Below, in pieces: positions 23,807 to 36,473 of a stretch of 64,000 bases of DNA. A program made the translations under genes and the position numbers. The DNA comes from Scleromitrula shiraiana (taxonomy: Eukaryota > Ascomycota > Leotiomycetes > Helotiales > Sclerotiniaceae): contig JABELC010000003.1 in NCBI GenBank assembly GCA_028455995.1, forward strand, positions 2,790,001-2,854,000. Reading direction: 5' to 3'. Below the pieces are notes generated by a model. That model saw nothing but the letters and a program-made list of their open reading frames with translations. It searched no databases and was not told the origin of the DNA. Position 1 is the first letter of the stretch, and every line of letters begins with the position of its first letter.

Positions 23807-26196
23807 ATTGAAGTTGTATTACTTGTCGGCCCTCCTTAGGTGCGCAAAGTTGGGTATAGACAATGTTTAGAACGAGCGATGATGTCTAGCATAAAGGAAA
23901 TATAGAAAACTGTGTGTGAGGATATCTCATTAGGGGATTGATCTCATGCATTCAATCCGTTTAATTTGATTGTCAAGTTAATGTCAAGCGTTTCTAGAAA
24001 TCGTCACTACTGTATAGAGGATCGGCTTTCGCTTCGAAACGCAATCAGGCGCTAATCGTCGGAACGGCGAAACTTATGGTTTTACCGTAAGTCAGCAGTG
24101 GCTCAGCCTTGTTTGTACCTGTGGACACGCAATCTTTCATTCATCATGCATTTTGCCCCCCTTTTTCAATTGAAAGGGGGGTACGAAGCTATGCCAAGAA
24201 GTTTCACGAATCGCACCAGTATATCTTTCGAGTCATTCCATACATAGTATTGAATAAGATTCACCTTACATGTAACTACACCAGATATATTTTTCTGTTA
24301 CCCTTCTTTGAACCATGTGTGATGATGATATACTACCCCAGCTCTCAGTACATATCAAAACCCACTAAAGGGAACGTGGCACATGCTGGACCGATCCACT
24401 GATATATTTTCAGTGATTTGAATAGTCTCTATGTCATCACCATCACAGGCAAGCTAGAAATAGAGGTGTATTCAACATCAACGCTCACTCTGTGGTTGCT
24501 ATTGGATATACTCCTCTCGGTTTGACAGCGAAAAACTGCTCCATTCAGGCCTATTAGACATCTGGACAAGTAAGCCAGTGAACACAATGTAGTTGGTTCT
24601 GGTCTTCAAACATATCTCGTACAGAAACATAAGTGTTTTGGACCATCTTTTCCTTGTTTGCCCCATGTTTTCCTTCATTCTCAGTAACTTTACAATGGAT
24701 ATAACATCGCAAATGAGGATGTGGTCTGTAATGTTCGGGTCGGATTGGAATGGCAGTTACCAATGATTTCAAGGTTCTGTCCTGTCGCATGATTGAGATC
24801 ATGATGCACCAGATTAGTAACAAAACACAAGTTGGATATTTCTTTATCTTACACTGTTCGAGAATGCAAATTGCATCAGATCGTGTACGCTTGCTAAAGT
24901 TGAGCTTGTAATGATTGTTCAACATATCCTCTGTTCATAATATAGACATTTAAACTAGAGTATGCATTTGATGGTTGGGTTTTAGTTGAACGGTCATTAA
25001 ACATTTGAATAGTTTGGTCTGTGATGTCAATAATGATATTATACATGAATTTATCGCATGTATAGACTACTGAGCGTCCGGAGTGACAGCTTTCGTTTTC
25101 ATATACGCAACTATTACAGTCGTAGACTCAGTATTCATGCTATCACAACCCGAATACATAATGCGCATCATGCATCGGCGGTTCCATACGGCTGGTATGG
25201 AAATCAGATTATAAAGCTTACAGGTTGTGATTCTGGTAATGCTTCGTCTGACAGCTATTCTGGTTGTACCTCTTGTTAATGAACCAACAATTTGAACTTC
25301 CATGCATTCATTTCTTAAGATTCGACCGACTATCGGTACAGTAAAGGCACAGTACTTCGATTACCGCCTTATTTGCGAGGAGTTCTGTCACTTTCTAGTC
25401 TATGTTGATGTTAAAATCGAAAACAGAAAAGAGCAGAAAGCTCATTAACGATATTGTTTATTGGTAGATGCGAATTTTCAATCGCTCAAGCGAGACAAGT
25501 TATTGTAGCACTGAATGACCATCTAGTCAATATACAATACAAAAATATGCATCTTTGGTTGAGTGTTTGTATTTTATTCAAATATCTTAGATTGATTTGT
25601 TAAAAAAATATCTCTGTGTCTATATCTTGAACAGACAAATAAAATGAACTAGCCCAAAATGTCCCAGTGTTCATATTTTGAACGGACAGGAAATTGGGAC
25701 TTCTAGCAGCGCTTTCATATTCAGTGGCTAACGCTGTATCCACAATATTGAGACCCATTGAAATGTTTATACTCCTCAAGTTTTGACAATCATCTCTTCT
25801 CCTTCACAAACTCTAATCTGATGTGAAGACAGATAATTCTATAATCAATCAACAGACCACTCTCACATACAAACTAGAATGTTATGTTATTCAATTCAAT
25901 TTCGACAACAAGACTATGGTGTCATCTCAATATACCTAGGTAATAATATATGGCCCAAGTCCTGAACTAGTGAATCTGATATCAAACTGTCAAGGTAGCA
26001 TAATCCAACGGCTCGGACATTGCCAATTAGCATAGCACATCTGTTAGTGAATTATATTCGGGAGATTAACAGGAGAGTTATACAGAAAAACTAACCTATA
26101 ATTCACCCTGAATTTAAGAATGAAAGGGTTTCCCCATAAACGCCGCGCCCCTCTTTTACTCCACAGACAGGAGACGGCCAATTCCTTTTGTGCGAA
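23807..26196. other. Intergenic, nothing firmly recognised
   Basis: About 2.4 kb between the divergent myosin and rhodopsin-fold genes. Open frames at 24554-24925 (minus) and 25058-25279 (plus) lack convincing motifs. A near-perfect inverted repeat lies at 24156-24181. Myosin transcription should start in the proximal few hundred bases. Confidence 0.5.
24156..24181. repeat. Short inverted repeat with C6/G6 arms
   Basis: Six C residues, a T run, the palindrome CAATTG, an A run and six G residues form an almost perfect hairpin; the T and A runs differ in length (5 versus 3). It lies in the myosin/rhodopsin-fold intergenic space. Confidence 0.75.
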
Positions 26197-27727
26197 ATGC
26201 CTCTTGTCTTAAGACAAAACCCGCCGCCGCCAGCAGCCACAGCCCCTCCGGGGGTTGTTGTTAACTATGATCATCCCGAGTCTATTGGTATGCGAATAGT
26301 AGTGTTCAACTCTGTGGTGGGATCTTTGGCTCTCCTGTTTGTGACGATTCGTGTGCTTATCAAGTGGCGCGTTTTGAAGTATTGGGGATGTGAGGATGGT
26401 GAGTTTTACTTTGTCTTTCGTGTTAACTTCAAATACTAATATGATGGATAGTCTTTATAGTACTCGCGATGGTAAGCTAATGATCTCATATTTGATACAC
26501 ATTACCAGTGATACTAATACCTGATTAGCTCTTTGCAATCGCTCGAATTATAACGGAAATCCTGAGTAAGTGTTGACTTTCAATATATTGTGCTGAAACT
26601 CCCTAACTGATATTTATAGATGTCAAGCTGTACAATCTTGGGATACATGTTTGGGATATGAGACCGGAGGAGCTGGCATACATTGGTAATCACCAAAAAA
26701 ATGTCAGTGCTTCCACATAAGTGATTGACGATCATAGAGAAAAAGAGAGTCTAATCTAACCTACCCATCAGGCAATAACCATCGCAGATATGCTTTACTT
26801 CATAGGCATCATGTTCACAAAACTGTCCATACTCAAATTATATGTGAGGCTATTCGAAATCAGACAGGGGTTCTGTCGTTTATGCTACGCCATGATGATA
26901 TTTGTAGTAGTATATCTTTCCATCTTCTTCTTTCTGTTCGCATTCAGTTGCAATCCTACCGCTAGAGCATGGAACCTTGTTGGATGGGTTGGAAACGGAA
27001 CCTGCTTCGATATCATCAGGACTAGTTGGGCGGCTGGTGCGATCAATATCTTTACAGATATTGTTCTCCTCATCATGCCTATTCCTATGCTATACAATCT
27101 GCATCTGGATCGTACCCACAAACTTGGTGTAATTGGGATATTTGGCACAGGTCTTCTGTAGGTTATTACTTCTTGGCTGGTTGCCTAATATTGATATACT
27201 AATTTGATCAAAAGTGTTGTTATCTGCACCATTATTCGAGAAATCAGAATCGTGCAAACTCTAAATGATTACGACCAGGCTAGAGCCCCAGTCATGAGCA
27301 TTATATGGCTGTAAGACGGATCCCCTTTTATATCTTAGTCTATCCAAGTTTCTAACAAAACTTTAGGACAGCCGAGCTGTGCGTGGGCATAATGTGTGCC
27401 TGTCTACCTATCATGACACCAATCTACACTCGTAAGCTATTATCTCGATACGTTCCAAAACGTATGCGAAACTCTTGCGGATTATCTCTAGGACGGCAAA
27501 GTACGTCATCTAATGCCATCGGATCAACGTCGAATCGTACCGCGAATAATGGAGTGGTTAACATCGTGAGGTCTGACGGTGATATTGAGCTGGCAGATGT
27601 TCCGCAAGTTGGTGGGTACGCCGGTCTTGAAAATACGGATGGGAAGATGTACATTCGCCTGACACGAACCCACAGTGCAGACTCGACAATTGCCGCTAAC
27701 CTAAAGGAGACGGGGGGCCTTCATTAA
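26197..27727 (+). CDS. PTH11-like rhodopsin-fold integral membrane protein
   Basis: Seven exons, 26197-26398, 26452-26471, 26529-26565, 26620-26702, 26772-27157, 27215-27310 and 27367-27727, give 394 residues. Introns are 53-69 nt and phase is kept throughout; the fourth donor is GTCAGT and is the least certain. About seven hydrophobic segments are visible, for example VVFNSVVGSLALLFVTIRVL, DMLYFIGIMFTKLSILKLYV, IFVVVYLSIFFFLFAFSC and NIFTDIVLLIMPIPMLYNL. The pattern FTKLSILKLYVRLF, a conserved Cys after the fourth span, ARAWN and WTAEL/ACLPI-like ends mark the large fungal rhodopsin-domain (PTH11-related) family. There is no N-terminal CFEM domain. The C-terminal tail of about 110 residues is hydrophilic and Ser/Thr-rich. 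Family knowledge: some members are surface sensors in plant pathogens, most are uncharacterised. Start chosen at the ATG at 26197. Confidence 0.85.
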
Positions 27728-28439
27728 TGAATAGCCTGTAATTTATTCGGAGTGACTTGGAAAGAACGAGAAACTATTTTGCGGCCTATACTTGGATATA
27801 TTTTAAGGCAGGGAAGGTGAGGAAGAGGAGATTCTTGAGAAAGATCTCTCGTTCAAAAACATTGAATGTTTCTTGCTACACATTACCGGTTGATTGCTTG
27901 GTTGGCTTTTTTAATACAATTTCCCAATTCAAACAAGCAGGTAACGACGTTGTCGACCTAACGTAGAATCAGGCAATCCAATATTGGTATTGGTAACAAC
28001 TTGGCAACAAGTCAAATTTTAAGTTCAGTTAAGTTACGTGATATTCTGATGATTAATGTTGAATTAGACGACCACTTCTCATATCTAAGTGCTATCTATG
28101 TATGTAGTTCTAAAGGCAGTTACCCGTGAATAAGCACCAGGTTCTTCAGCACATTCGCCATGGTGACAATCTGAAACATCTCAACATCACAACACTTCAG
28201 TCTATCAACAATCAAGCTCCTCGTCGATAATCACACAGGTCCACATTCAACTCGCTGATCATTTTCATACACAGCTACATAACCACTCATCTAATAAGAA
28301 GTAGTACTACAAACCATATATCCTATTTTAAGTATCAGATTCCATCCATGTAATATAATCTCCTAGGTTCGTACCATACATAAAGTATGTCCATCTTATA
28401 ATATCTTAAAATCCCACAATACAACACAAAACCACAAAT
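27728..28439. other. Convergent 3' intergenic region
   Basis: Separates the 3' ends of the rhodopsin-fold gene and noxA. The open frame at 27757-27966 directly downstream of the former has no signature. Nothing else is seen. Confidence 0.55.
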
Positions 28440-30335
28440 CTAAAAATGTTCTTTCCAGAACGAAAAGTTCACATAGCGAGATGTAGCTTTCTTACACGCT
28501 TTCTTGATATCTCTAGCTGCGACATTCGGTCCTACAGAAATAGTTTATTAGTATTCACGATTCAACGGCAGTCACGGGGAATTGGGAATGAAAGAGGGTA
28601 ATGAAACTTACCACAAAAGTAAACTCCGACATTAGTTCTAAAATCGCCCTCCAACCCAGACAAATAAGTCTTGTCCATAATACCATCTCTCATACCCTCA
28701 AACAACTTCGTGAAATCTGGTCTTCCGAAATTTGTTCTCGATTTCAATTCAGTCAATGGATCAACATCTGCTCCTACACTGTTCAGAACGATATTCTCCG
28801 CGGTATCCAAATCCAATTTTTGAGTAAGATATGTATGGATTCGTAAGAATTCTTCTCCAGAATGTCCGGGTTGTTGAGCGGCTTCTTGAGATTGAGCTTC
28901 GAGTGATGAGAGAAGTACTTGGAACCATTCGAAGGAGGTGGTATCTTTACAGACCCAGATAAATTCCACGCGACGTAATCGCTCGGGAGGATTCAGGCCG
29001 TGTCGTAAATGCCAGATATTCTTAAGGATGGCTGCCCATGGAGTGACTCCAATACCGGTTCCGATGAGTACGGCGATTTCATTCTCAAATACGTCTTCGG
29101 CGGGTGCACCGTATGGACCGTCGATTCTGATGTCGGGCATGGTTTGACCGTTTTGAAGTGCGACTTCGTACATACCGTTAGGGTCGACGCCATCGTAAAG
29201 TTTGGCTTGGGCGGGTCCAGCTCCAAGGGCATCTCCTACGGTGCGAGTGAAGTCTCCGACTTGTCGAACGTGGATAGAAATATAAGGATCGAAGGGACAT
29301 GATGTAATAGTGAATGGATGCCATTGTTCGCGAGATACTGATGGAACGTTGAGGAAAAGCCATTGTCCTGCCTTGTATTTCATCGAAGGTTTGCGGAATT
29401 GAATCTCCATGGTATCTGTAGATTGTTAGTTATGATTGTTGCATGCTGAAACAGGAAGGAAACGTTACCATATGGATGACGAACAACACGAACGATTTGA
29501 GTCTCCCGTCTACTACGGATTTCGCGATATACACGCTCGATGAAGTAGAGTCCACCTCCCCAGAGTTCCCAACGCCATCCCTCATATCCCAAGCAATGAC
29601 CCCAAAAGTTCTTACTATCGAGTGGAGAAAATGGCTCGACGGTATCACGGACGAAACATCCGGTAGCATGAGTATACATTCCCAACAAGAATGGAATGAA
29701 CAGATGATGAGTGTACCAGAACGTTTCGAAGGACTGTTGTCGGATCTTGGCATGAGCAGTGGTATACATTAACATCATGCATAGCAACATAATGTGACCA
29801 GTGATACCTCCAGCTTCGGTGTAATGAATTTGAATCGCAGTGACTTTTCGAACTTGAGTCTTTTCGACATTGAAGAAACTAAATCTATTAGGATCAAACA
29901 AAGAATGGACGAGAATTATAATACTGACTTGACATAGTGAGCCGAGACATGAACAATAGTCCAAACTAGCATTGAATATGCCACTTGTCGATGGAACCAT
30001 TGAGACTCATCAAGTGGTAAAAACTTAACCTTTGGTCGAACATATCTTAGAATATTCCGACACATTGGCAACAAAATCATTGCTATATCCACCGACAACA
30101 CTAAACCAGCACCTCTAGACATCCATACCGAGAACTTGAGACTGTTCAAGCCTGCAAGTCTCGGGTTACTTGCTTGCTTCCACCTGAGTAATTTGTTAGT
30201 AAAGAGATAGTTAACATGACTGGGAAGTACCTACCATCCTAGAGCAAAGAGTCCGATATGGAAACCATGAAATAGAACATTAAATAACAACTTTGACCCT
30301 CGGGCCTGTGCCTTGATAAACTCAATGGCTCCCAT
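28440..30335 (-). CDS. noxA: NADPH oxidase, NoxA/Nox1 type
   Basis: Five exons on the minus strand, 30335-30235, 30183-29929, 29878-29469, 29415-28612 and 28531-28440, give 553 residues, the usual NoxA length, without the longer N-terminus of NoxB or the EF-hands of NoxC. Six membrane spans include haem-ligating histidines in FHRQVAYSMLVWTIVHVSAH and FWYTHHLFIPFLLGMYTHAT. The FAD site is seen as QWHPFTITS, the NADPH site as AVLIGTGIGVTPWAAI, and the end is FSFWKEHF. Family knowledge: NoxA makes superoxide from NADPH and oxygen, is activated by NoxR, Rac and the tetraspanin-like NoxD, and controls hyphal fusion, sexual development, sclerotia and infection structures in plant-pathogenic fungi. 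The third donor region (29469) and the GTCAGT donor at 29928 were chosen because they restore conserved sequence. Confidence 0.95.
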
Positions 30336-33272
30336 TCTGTCGAATATATCCAAATATCCCCCAAAGTATTAACAGTCGTCCAGCGACAAGATCAACGAAT
30401 GCAGTCAAGAATTATGATCCTTTGAACGACTGGAACGAAGGCAAACTCTTCTCAACTCCACCGCTGAAATATTAAACGATATACTATGTAATACAGTACA
30501 ACAAGAAAAGAAAAAGAAAGATCTGAGCCAGCAGCTTGTAGCTAAGAAAGCTTAGAAAGTTTGAAGGAGGGTCTTGCTCTTCTACAACGCCGAGAGAGAA
30601 GTAGAATAGTAAAATCCTAGGGTTGGTGGGAACCCTCTTCTGTAATAAGCGTTAGATGTAAGCCGCACTAAGTCCTTGAGATGAGAAGATAAGCTTTGCT
30701 CAAGTTCGAAACCAATGCTCGTACAAGGTGTTCGTCGCGGGGGTTTGTTTGTAGCTAAAAACACCGGATGACAGAGTTTCCTTGAAAATCCTAGTTACAT
30801 AGGAGATATCCTGTTGGCTGAATTAGGATTGATGTCCTTTTGAGAACTCTCATCCAAATCTTTTAGGCTGAGAAGGAATAGATCAGATGTATCAGTGCGT
30901 TTCGTGGGGATACAAGGGTAGTATCATACCCAAATTATCAGACGCAAACCGATCGTTTTGGAATTGTCAAACGGGAGAGACAGGATGTTCGATTATGTTT
31001 GGTATCCTATATGATCTCCAGTTGAGACGAAATCTGTTGCAAGTACCCCAACCCCAGACGCATTGACAAGCGATTACAAAACCGTTGCAGTGTCCCAATC
31101 TTATCTAAACGTTTGAAGGAGTCGAAATATCAATTATTAGATCCTGCTAGACAGACAATATGCACTGTAAATGATGAACATATAATGAAGTTGAATGAGA
31201 AGAACTATGCTCTATCTATTCACAAGATGATGTTAACTTTCTATAAAGATCTATGAAAAGGGAAAAAGAGAAAAGCTAACAAATTTGGATGTTCATGATT
31301 TTCTATAAAAGGGTTCCAGGTACGGTGTTACTATGGATAGAGTATGAGTGGGTGGTACAAGGGTCTCAGATTAACCCAGGCGCTTGATGACCGACTTTAA
31401 TTGGATGAACGGTTCAAGGTGTAGTTGACATCCATGGAGAGAAATACCACTTATGCAAATCTTTACGTGCCTGCATGAGTTGATTCGTTCCACAGAAGGC
31501 CATATATTGAGGTCATGAAATTCTATAACAAGTCCTACTTGACGTTACCGGCTAGTAGGTTGTGTCTCATGATTCCATATACGGCCAGCTAGAGGCGGTT
31601 TCTACATATTATTGAAGATATACTTGACAAGGGGTAGATATTTGGAATACGTACTAGGTATGAAGATTCGGTATGTAGAATTCGGATCAGTGATGCGAGA
31701 TACTACAGTAATTGTGATGAGATCACCAATCCGATCCGAGATCATTTATAAATCCTGAAGACCCCTTTCCTCTTCGTACAAATTACAAATAAATCTCGAG
31801 GTGTGATTCATGATGTGATGTGATATGATATGATATGATCTTGTATGAACCCACATTGCTTCTATTCAATATCACCAGATCTGCCAGATCGTGATTTTAG
31901 ATGTATTGCAGTTACGAGACATCAAGAACGATCGTGCGAAATCACTTATTTAGTATAACGTGTACCTGATTTTTGACAGGTGCTAAATTTGATTAGGTCC
32001 CGCATTTAGTACTTAACGGCCCTAACCAGGTGATAATATATCTACTCCGTACTCCCGCTACTTTGGTTTGAGCTTCCCAATAACTCGGCCTCGGAAAAGT
32101 TAGGACATCTCTAATCTTCAATGAATGTTATCGATGTCCTATCTATCATCTCTCCATACATACAAGTAGATAATATTTATTCGATCCCATTGTTTCCCAA
32201 AATCATAGCTGAAAATTCAAATCGAAACCTCCTATTACCTACCAATGTAACCACGTGATATCATCCCAGTTTCGACTTGAAGGCACAGTACCTCCATCCA
32301 AAGGTCCCATCGAAAGAGCCCAGATATAACTCGATTCGGATAAGTATCTTGTTACATCTCAAAAGAAGGAATATCTTCTGCTATTTATGGGTATCAGGTT
32401 GGAACTTCAGCTGTCTCGAGTTATTGTTGTACGGAGATGGAGGGAGAGCTTGATGTTGTAAATCTATAAACAGTGGTTTTGTTGGCATGTTGTGCGAACA
32501 GTATGGTATTTCCTAATAAAAGAATAAGTAGAGGGTTTTTTCTTGTAGCTCGTCGCCCTCCGTTATATTTGACTAGATGAATCTATCATATCGATAACTC
32601 TTGCTCGCAAGCGTCAGCAATTCGGTCATCGTCATCATCATCATGAGCAGTGATTATTTATGCCCGGCTAATCCTACTTCATGACCGCATATTCTCCTTC
32701 TCTTTCATATCAAATGACTAGAAATGGAATTAGAAAACAAAGAAGGCCATGGAGAGTTTCGCATAACCTAGATCTCTAACAATTTTGCAAAGGTTGATAG
32801 CCACTATATATCAAACCTTCAAACCCCTCCCTCTGTTCAAAGCCCCTCAATACAGGAGACATGGACCGCACATCAATCCAGTATTTTCCCAAGAGTGTTC
32901 CATTTTCTAAACCTTACAACCCATTTGTACTTGCTCTTATAAGAATAATCTTTCACAGAACCAAACATACATACATGATCAATTAGCTGAGCGCAAACAG
33001 AGATTCCCGAAAACCTGTCCATGCCAGTGGATATTTATAACATCATAAGAAAATACTGACATAAGAGGTTGTGCAAATATTATTGATATAGCAAAAACCT
33101 ACACATTACCCAAAAGGAAAGAAAACTGATCTATCTTCGCAATATCCACATAGCCAGCTGTATTTTAACGAATCAAGCCATAATGACAAATGAACGAACG
33201 ATTTGCTATCTCAAAAACTCAGAATTTCCATCTTCCCCTTGAAACGAGAAGAATAAAAAAGATAAAAAGAAT
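30336..33272. other. Long gap without open frames upstream of noxA
   Basis: About 2.9 kb. Proximal to noxA it must hold the promoter and 5' leader. Apart from one 60-codon frame at 30582-30764, no ORF of 60 codons or more occurs. A GATATGAT-like repeat lies near 31812-31838. No RNA gene or mobile-element signature was recognised. Confidence 0.5.
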
Positions 33273-33394
33273 TGTCAACAGTGGGGTTCGAACCCACGCA
33301 TCTTTCGATAATGGTGATCTGCTTGCTGCTTGACTCAAGTAGAGAAGAGCAGAGAGCTTAAAACCATCGCCTTAGACCACTCGGCCATATTGAC
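33273..33394 (-). tRNA. tRNA-Leu (anticodon UAA) with intron
   Basis: On the minus strand the acceptor stem GTCAATA pairs with TGTTGAC, with discriminator A. The D arm contains TGGCCGAGTGGTCTAAGGCG (A box), the anticodon stem ATGGT pairs with ACCAT, and the loop TT-TAA-G-C gives anticodon UAA. A long variable arm (TATCGAAAGATG) and the T arm GGGTTCGAACCCC (B box) follow, as expected of a class II tRNA. A 40-nt intron (33317-33356) sits after position 37, the canonical place, and contains CTTGAG, which can pair with the anticodon region. Mature length is 82 nt. It decodes UUA leucine codons. Confidence 0.93.
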
Positions 33395-33778
33395 TTTCCG
33401 GTGAGTTATCCATAAAGGTAATTCGCTTAGATTTGATGCTTGAAAATTTTTATTTCAATATATACAATCAGAACGTCAATCAACTCAGTATATAAGGAAT
33501 GATGAATTGTACTACTATCTTCATGACGTTAGTTGTATGAGTATGATGGGGTAAGTATATAAATCAACTAATAGTTGATCTTTTTGAATTATTGATAAAC
33601 TTCTTATCTATTTATATGTGTGTTTGTAATATGTAAGTAGTTATATCTCTCTCTAATCTTATTGTAGAGTAATAAGTGATTTAGAAAGTCATGAAACTCA
33701 ACCAAATCCAATAATCCCAAAAATCTACCATATTAAAAAACTCCACGCCATTCTCCTCTCTCCTCTTCTACTCCCTCA
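33395..33778. other. Intergenic, AT-rich
   Basis: Holds the 5' flank of the tRNA gene and the 3' flank of the quinone oxidoreductase gene. Nothing else is seen. Confidence 0.6.
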
Positions 33779-35027
33779 CTAAATCTTACTCTTCCCGCCC
33801 TTCCCCTCCTCAACTTTAACTACCACCTTTCCCCAAGTCCCTCTGCTTCCCAAACTCTCCAACGCCCTAGGTACACTCTCCAAACCCACAAACTCCCTAT
33901 CCTTAAAAACCGTCCCCCTAAACTTCCCCTCCTCAATCAACCCAAAAATCCCCTTCCAAACCTCACTGATCTTCTCCGGTTCATTAGTAGCATAAGCACC
34001 CCAATGCAAACCAACTATACTGATATTCTTCAACAAAACCTTATTCATAGCCACTTTTTCAATGTTTCCCGCCGCAAATCCAATTACTAATAATCGTCCA
34101 TTCCAACGTATACACTTGGTTGATTTATCGATTAATCCTACCGGATCAAATACAATATCCACACCTCTTCCATTTGGCGTTAATTTCTTGACTTTATCCG
34201 GCCAACTAGTATCACCGTAATCAATTGCATAATCCGCTCCATATTCCTTCGCAACTTCTAATTTTCGGGCTGTCCCTGCCGTTGCAATAACAGTTGCTCC
34301 GAACGCTTTGGCGATTTGCACAGCGGCTAGTCCTACTCCTCCTGCGGCAGCATGGATCAATACATAGTCTCCGGATTTAATACCAGCGCGTGTTACGAGG
34401 GCTCCGTAGGAGGTGGGCGCTGTGACGAAGAGACCAGCTGCTTCGAAAAATGACCAGCTTGAGGGGACGGGGTAGAGACTTTCTTCTTTGGCGCAGACGA
34501 GGGTAGCGTAACCTCCTTGGGAGGCTCCGAATACTCTATCGCCTGGCTTGTAGCGGGAATTAGGTTTGGATGAGGGTGAGGAGACGATTATTCCGCTGAA
34601 TTCGGATCCAGATATCCCTGGGTGGTAAGTGATGTTAGTGAAGTTCAATAGATTTAAAGAGGGAATTGGGAGTTTGGATAGAATCAGAATTGAAATTGAA
34701 TAGGTGGTAGATTTGTAGTTCCTTAAGGGTTTGCTTACAAGGTAAAGGAGGTTGATGCTGATACTTCCCACGAATTTGGAGGAGATCATAGAAATTGGTA
34801 GCGGTAGCATGAATTTCAATCAAGTATTGATCAGGGGCTGGAACGGGATCAGGAAGGTCTGTAACGACGAGGTCTTGAGGTCCCTGAATTGGAAGGAGAT
34901 TTGTTAGTAGCATATAGTTTGGTGGAATGAATTACTTATAATAGCCGGTATAATAGGTAAGTAAGGAAACCGTTTGAACTTAAAGCTTACTTACCTTGAC
35001 ATATTCTTTGATTTGGATTCCACGCAT
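33779..35027 (-). CDS. Quinone oxidoreductase, zeta-crystallin-like MDR family
   Basis: Three exons on the minus strand, 35027-34995, 34883-34739 and 34617-33779, give 338 residues; introns are 111 and 121 nt. The N-terminus MRGIQIKEYVKGPQDLVV and the DPVPAPDQYLIEIHATATNF stretch form the GroES-like fold. GSEFSGII and YKPGDRVFG follow. The Rossmann NADPH site reads HAAAGGVGLAAVQIAKAFGA, followed by GADYAIDYGD. There are no zinc-binding cysteine ligands, which fits the zinc-free quinone reductase branch of the medium-chain dehydrogenases. Family knowledge: members reduce quinones or enones with NADPH; a defined substrate cannot be read here. The C-terminus is lysine-rich and variable. A serial short-exon start (11 codons) was chosen because the ATG gives a conserved beginning. 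Confidence 0.9.
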
Positions 35028-36473
35028 TTTGACTATTACTTAGGTATTTGAGTTATACAAGTTGTTAGGAAGTCAAACAGATACGTATGTATGATATAGT
35101 AGAGTGAGAAGGAGAATCAATTAAATATGAAGATGAATATATGAAGGTATCATATGTTAATGAAGTGATGAGATGAGAGAAAGATCCCCGGATTTCTCTA
35201 TTAGAGAAATGGCGGGGGCGAGCCGAGGTCCAAAGTATACTTATTACTACTTACTACTCCAGAGTCCAAAATAGCCAATTCCATGGCGGTCCGACCCAAG
35301 AGATCAATTTAGGTAAAGATAATCTTGATGTACTCTATTTGTGTCGATATCTGTATTCATATTTGAGGTTAATATCTACATATTAGTCAAAGAATAGCCC
35401 TGGAGTAGGCAGGTAAGATCTTTATAGTTGAGTGGCTACAGTGGCTACAGTGGCTTTGAGATACCCAACTGTGTAATCCAATATTGCCTGACTTCTCTCA
35501 TAATGAAGTGTAAAATTCATATTCTGGTATGATTTCCCCACGACGAGCGACCCAAATAAGCATATCAACCCTCTACCCATTAGCAACATTAAAACTGTGT
35601 AATGTTACACTAGACAACCCGACTATTCTGGTTAGGGGGTTAGGACATTGTAATGAATCCACCGGTGTATGAATCCATGGTAGAACTAGATGGAGGATGC
35701 CATAGATGGTGGCGTCTTCTTAATAAGTATTGCATACATAATACACATACCGTATGTACATACATAATGAATACCATCGCAATTACTGTTGAGTCGCTGA
35801 CGCTTGAATGAAAATCTGCAACTTTTATGTAGTTTGCTTGTACTGTAATGCAACGGTATTTCATGCATAGATTGGCTTCCATTGAGATCTTTTGGGTTCT
35901 TTAGGGACTAGTTACATAACAGAGCGAGCAATATTAGCCAAAATTCATTGAAGTCTGGAGAAGGAAGAAACGGGAAACAGAAAGGAAATAGAAATATAAA
36001 TCGATATAATATAATATAATATAATATAATATAATATAGAAACTTCTTTTCTTGATTAATAATTATCTATTAATTCTTCCCTATCTTGTGTATCTTGTGT
36101 ATCTTGTCCATCCTTTGCTCTTGATACAGACGGAAGCACCAGAAATTCTGTTGGTTACTCACACTCCCTTCAATTTATTAACGACATACAGTAAAAAAGT
36201 AAAATAGTACCGGGAGGTCTATGATTCTCGAACCATCGAACGTCATCTAGGCTGTTTAAACCGCCCCTCCGTTTCTTTTATTTTGTTGATTCGATCTAAG
36301 AAACACCACCAGTTTATCTTCTTAAATAATTCAACAACAACTTTGGCATACATACGAAATACCTAATAAATACAATAAATCTGAAACTTATCATATTTCA
36401 TTTATTAAAACATATTTTGAAATAACTTAAACAATTATATTCTCTTTGCTATCAAACCTCAACTTATTTCAAA
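35028..36473. other. Divergent promoter region, quinone reductase and dsk2
   Basis: About 1.4 kb with no recognised gene. An ATAAT pentamer tract lies at 36005-36038. The stretch just before 36474 is AT-rich with A/C-rich leader-like DNA. The minus ORF at 35640-35882 has no family signature. Confidence 0.55.
36005..36038. repeat. ATAAT pentanucleotide microsatellite
   Basis: Nearly seven perfect tandem copies of a five-base AT-only unit, about 440 nt upstream of dsk2. Confidence 0.85.

Noticed and set aside
24554..24925. 123-codon minus ORF with NQLHCVHWL, loosely like a UstYa motif
   Set aside because: The first motif residue is wrong (Asn for His), the second HxxHC motif is not convincing, and no splice context supports a gene.
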